A DNA stretch of 25,078 nt from CAZMCH01 sp964564735 (lineage in GTDB: Bacteria > Poribacteria > DTPJ01), in contig CAZMCH010000064.1 of the NCBI GenBank assembly GCA_964564735.1, positions 1 to 25,078 of the forward strand, given 5' to 3'. The position numbers and the translations under genes were made by a program. Every line of letters starts with the position of its first letter. The stretch's first letter is position 1. Below the pieces are notes generated by a model. It was not told where the DNA came from, made no database searches, and worked only from the letters and a program-made list of their open reading frames with translations. Below, in pieces: positions 23,356 to 25,078 of the stretch.

Positions 23356-23391
23356 AATTTAGATTTTATTGAATTAATGAAAGGCAAAATA

Positions 23392-24066
23392 TCATTGTTT
23401 ATTTGCCTTTATCTCATATTCTATCCAAAGCTTTTTCAGAGTTTCATACATCAAAGGATCATATTTCATAAGTTCTGCTTTAACAAAAGGGTAATAGTCA
23501 TTTGTTCCAAAATATGCCTCAGTTTGCTCTGCAAAATATTCCTGATCATTATTGATTGCATAGGCTTGTAGATTATCGCCATTACAATATAGAACGGATT
23601 TATATAATCCAGCCTCAACAGCTTTATCATAAGCTAGTTTTATATCTGGATTATCATAGCCAAGCACTTGGTGATGATACCCATGAGCAAGTTCATGCAA
23701 CACCATAAAAGGCTGATGTAAACACCAGCTAATAAAGTTATTCGCATTTCCGATTTCAATGGATTTCGCTTTTGCAGGATTAAACCCATGCTCGCTTAAC
23801 CATTCTCTTGACGGATGATAACATGCGCATAGAACCTGCTTGTTATCAAACTCCAACCATATGGGAATTTTATAAAGCTCTTTAAGTGCCGATTTTGGTA
23901 TTATTCTTTTTATATCATATAGCTTATTTTTAATAAGCCTGATTAATTCTTTGCCTGTCCTCTTTTTTTCGGTCAGTAAAATTCTGTTTACATAAACAGC
24001 CCAGCCTTCTATATTCCTTATAACATAATTTGATGTTGGCTCATATCCACCCATATAGTATCCCAT
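23392..24066 (-). CDS. Putative zinc metallopeptidase-like protein (HExxH)
   Basis: 224 residues. The clearest motif is HELAH (His124, Glu125, His128) in VLHELAHGYHHQ, a zincin active-site helix. A second conserved-looking block, NNDQEYFAEQTEAYFGTNDYYPF, follows 45 residues later and offers Glu176 or Glu180 as third zinc ligand. Proteins with this pair are found in Planctomycetes-like genomes and resemble anthrax lethal factor-type (ATLF-like) zincins; I cannot name a family with certainty. It lacks a recognisable signal peptide at this start. No SD is visible, and the frame stays open upstream, so the start is uncertain. The gene lies between the COG2426 membrane protein and nadK, and its substrate is unknown. 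Confidence 0.75.
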   Translation of the reverse strand: MGYYMGGYEPTSNYVIRNIEGWAVYVNRILLTEKKRTGKELIRLIKNKLYDIKRIIPKSALKELYKIPIWLEFDNKQVLCACYHPSREWLSEHGFNPAKAKSIEIGNANNFISWCLHQPFMVLHELAHGYHHQVLGYDNPDIKLAYDKAVEAGLYKSVLYCNGDNLQAYAINNDQEYFAEQTEAYFGTNDYYPFVKAELMKYDPLMYETLKKLWIEYEIKANKQ

Positions 24067-24091
24067 GTTTATACATAATAATTTATAAATT

Positions 24092-24646
24092 CTAATTTTC
24101 TGTTTGTCTCTTTTTTATTAGCTTAAATATTAGCCATATAAATACGCAGAATGATAAAATTACAATTAATGTCTGCCATCCGAAATATTTTTTTATTTCC
24201 AATCCAGCCTTAACAACAGCAGTAACAATCACTCCAGCAGTCATAACACCAACTGTGATCGCAGAAAACGCTTTCCTAAAACTCATTCCTGTTAAAAATG
24301 CTATCAATGACCCTGTCCATGATCCAGTTACTGGCAATGGAATGGCAACAAAAGTAGCCAAGCCCCACCATCCGTGCTTATCTATTACGTCTTTATGCTT
24401 TTTTCTTGTTCTTTCAAATAGATACATAAAAAATCTATCCATAAAAGCGAATTTCTTTGATAGATACTTAGATACGGGATCAAAAAAAAGAAGAATAAAG
24501 ACAATAGGAATAAGATTCCCTAATACGCTAATAACATAAACCTCAAACCAATTCAAGTCATATTTCAACAAGCCAAATGGAATTGCACCTCTTAACTCAA
24601 ATATTGGCGTCATTGCGAACAAGAATATCTTTAATTTTTGTGTCAT
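24092..24646 (-). CDS. COG2426 small multidrug-export-like membrane protein
   Basis: 184 residues with about five hydrophobic segments, near 6-25, 34-55, 93-115, 122-146 and 155-177. The family motif ELRGAIP (Glu17 to Pro23) opens the protein, and PLPVTGSWTGSLIAFLTGM is the second conserved block. COG2426 (Sm_multidrug_ex) proteins are inner-membrane proteins, and the drug-export label is weakly supported. A basic tail KKRQTEN ends it in the cytoplasm. It has its own strong promoter at 24704-24733, with an SD-like AGGAT before the ATG. It is probably the first gene of the unit that continues into the peptidase and nadK. Confidence 0.88.
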   Translation of the reverse strand: MTQKLKIFLFAMTPIFELRGAIPFGLLKYDLNWFEVYVISVLGNLIPIVFILLFFDPVSKYLSKKFAFMDRFFMYLFERTRKKHKDVIDKHGWWGLATFVAIPLPVTGSWTGSLIAFLTGMSFRKAFSAITVGVMTAGVIVTAVVKAGLEIKKYFGWQTLIVILSFCVFIWLIFKLIKKRQTEN

Positions 24647-24703
24647 AAAAGTAAAATCCTAGTTTAATCATAAAATACAATATAAGTAAATTAAGCAATA
24701 GGC

Positions 24704-24733
24704 ATTATATATTAGCATATATTAACCTGTCAA
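24704..24733 (-). promoter_or_regulatory. Sigma70-type promoter with both hexamers perfect
   Basis: On the - strand TTGACA (24733-24728) is followed by an 18-bp spacer and TATAAT (24709-24704). The predicted start near 24697 gives a leader of about 50 nt to the COG2426 ATG at 24646. A small palindrome CCTGT-CA-ACAGG overlaps the -35 hexamer. Confidence 0.75.
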
Positions 24734-24744
24734 CAGGGCATAAG

Positions 24745-25078
24745 TTAAATATCAGTAAACCAATCAGACAATTCCTGCATCATTTCATAATCAGTGAGAT
24801 CAAGACTTAAAGGCGTTATAGAAACCTTTTTTTGATTCAAAGCATCAAGGTCAGTTTTTGAATTATCTCCATAATCCTGAAAAACGCCTCCAAGCCAATA
24901 ATAATCTTTTCCTCTTGGGTCTTTTCGGTCATGTATTTCAATATCATAAGTTGCGCTACAATGTCTTGTAATTTCTATTCCTTTAATTTTAGATATGGGC
25001 AGATTTGGGACATTAACATTAAGAAGCCTTCCCATTGGCAAAGGTTTATTGAATATGGACATAGTGACTTTTTTTGCT
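24745..25078 (-). CDS. surE: 5'/3'-nucleotidase SurE, C-terminal part (partial)
   Basis: The frame is open across the right edge (25078), so the start and N-terminal catalytic part are missing. About 110 residues are visible. LLNVNVPNLP, then IKGIEITRH, DPRGKDYYWLGG, TDLDALNQKKVSITPLSLDLTDYE form the C-terminal SurE domain. SurE removes phosphate from nucleoside monophosphates and acts in stationary-phase nucleotide metabolism. ATG 25062 is an internal Met, not the start, because the upstream codons continue in frame. It ends 98 nt before COG2426, with that gene's own promoter between. Confidence 0.92.
   Translation of the reverse strand, partial: AKKVTMSIFNKPLPMGRLLNVNVPNLPISKIKGIEITRHCSATYDIEIHDRKDPRGKDYYWLGGVFQDYGDNSKTDLDALNQKKVSITPLSLDLTDYEMMQELSDWFTDI

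Noticed and set aside
1..25078. CRISPR array, tRNA, rRNA, phage or IS transposase genes
   Set aside because: None seen; the repeats present are single palindromes, not regularly spaced, and no transposase or integrase frame was found.

Overview
This is an AT-rich bacterial chromosome segment, densely packed with genes. Core genes include zapA, aroE, nadK, recN, surE and a four-subunit pyruvate:ferredoxin oxidoreductase (POR). They sit beside accessory genes: secreted LamG and CBM9-like proteins, Gfo/Idh/MocA-type oxidoreductases, UPF0210/UPF0237, and an uncharacterised glycyl radical enzyme. POR plus a glycyl radical enzyme suggests an anaerobic or micro-oxic life. The secreted proteins ending in KLATTWG and the Gfo/Idh paralogues remind me of Candidatus Poribacteria and similar uncultivated lineages. 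That is an inference, not a demonstrated assignment, and the low GC would be unusual for sponge-type Poribacteria.

Layout: 1-1004 (+) holds the C-terminal end of a protein with an NPF / FlgD-Ig-like tail, then a lipoprotein. 1001-3035 (-) holds a secreted LamG protein and an Eis-like acetyltransferase. 3203-7192 (-) is a four-gene operon of two zinc-type dehydrogenases, the double-ACT protein UPF0237 and the PFL-fold protein UPF0210. A divergent promoter region with a 7-bp inverted repeat separates it from a (+) tRNA-guanine transglycosylase paralogue (7390-8481). 8482-8929 has no gene I can support. 8930-12995 (+) holds a Gfo/Idh protein, a secreted CBM9-like protein and a glycyl radical enzyme.

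13043-25078 (-) is a long co-directional run. Read in transcription order it is: surE (cut by the window edge), a COG2426 membrane protein, a zinc-peptidase-like protein, nadK, recN, porC, porD, DUF2283, porA, a Gfo/Idh protein, porB, an ArgA-like acetyltransferase, aroE and zapA.

The strongest observations are these. (1) porB is interrupted by a complete 366-residue intein with both LAGLIDADG catalytic Asp residues, placed in the TPP/Mg-binding motif. (2) Two unrelated secreted beta-sandwich proteins share the C-terminal tail KLATTWG with different synonymous codons, which looks like a sorting or processing tag. (3) The glycyl radical enzyme has Cys-His-Trp where lyases normally have Cys-x-Glu. 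(4) A TGT paralogue has a rewritten base pocket. (5) Two adjacent dehydrogenases keep complementary halves of the usual two-zinc arrangement. (6) A 148-bp MITE-like element lies between nadK and recN, with 12-bp perfect terminal inverted repeats and a 5-bp target duplication. (7) The por operon carries an inserted Gfo/Idh protein that lacks the catalytic Lys, plus a DUF2283 gene.
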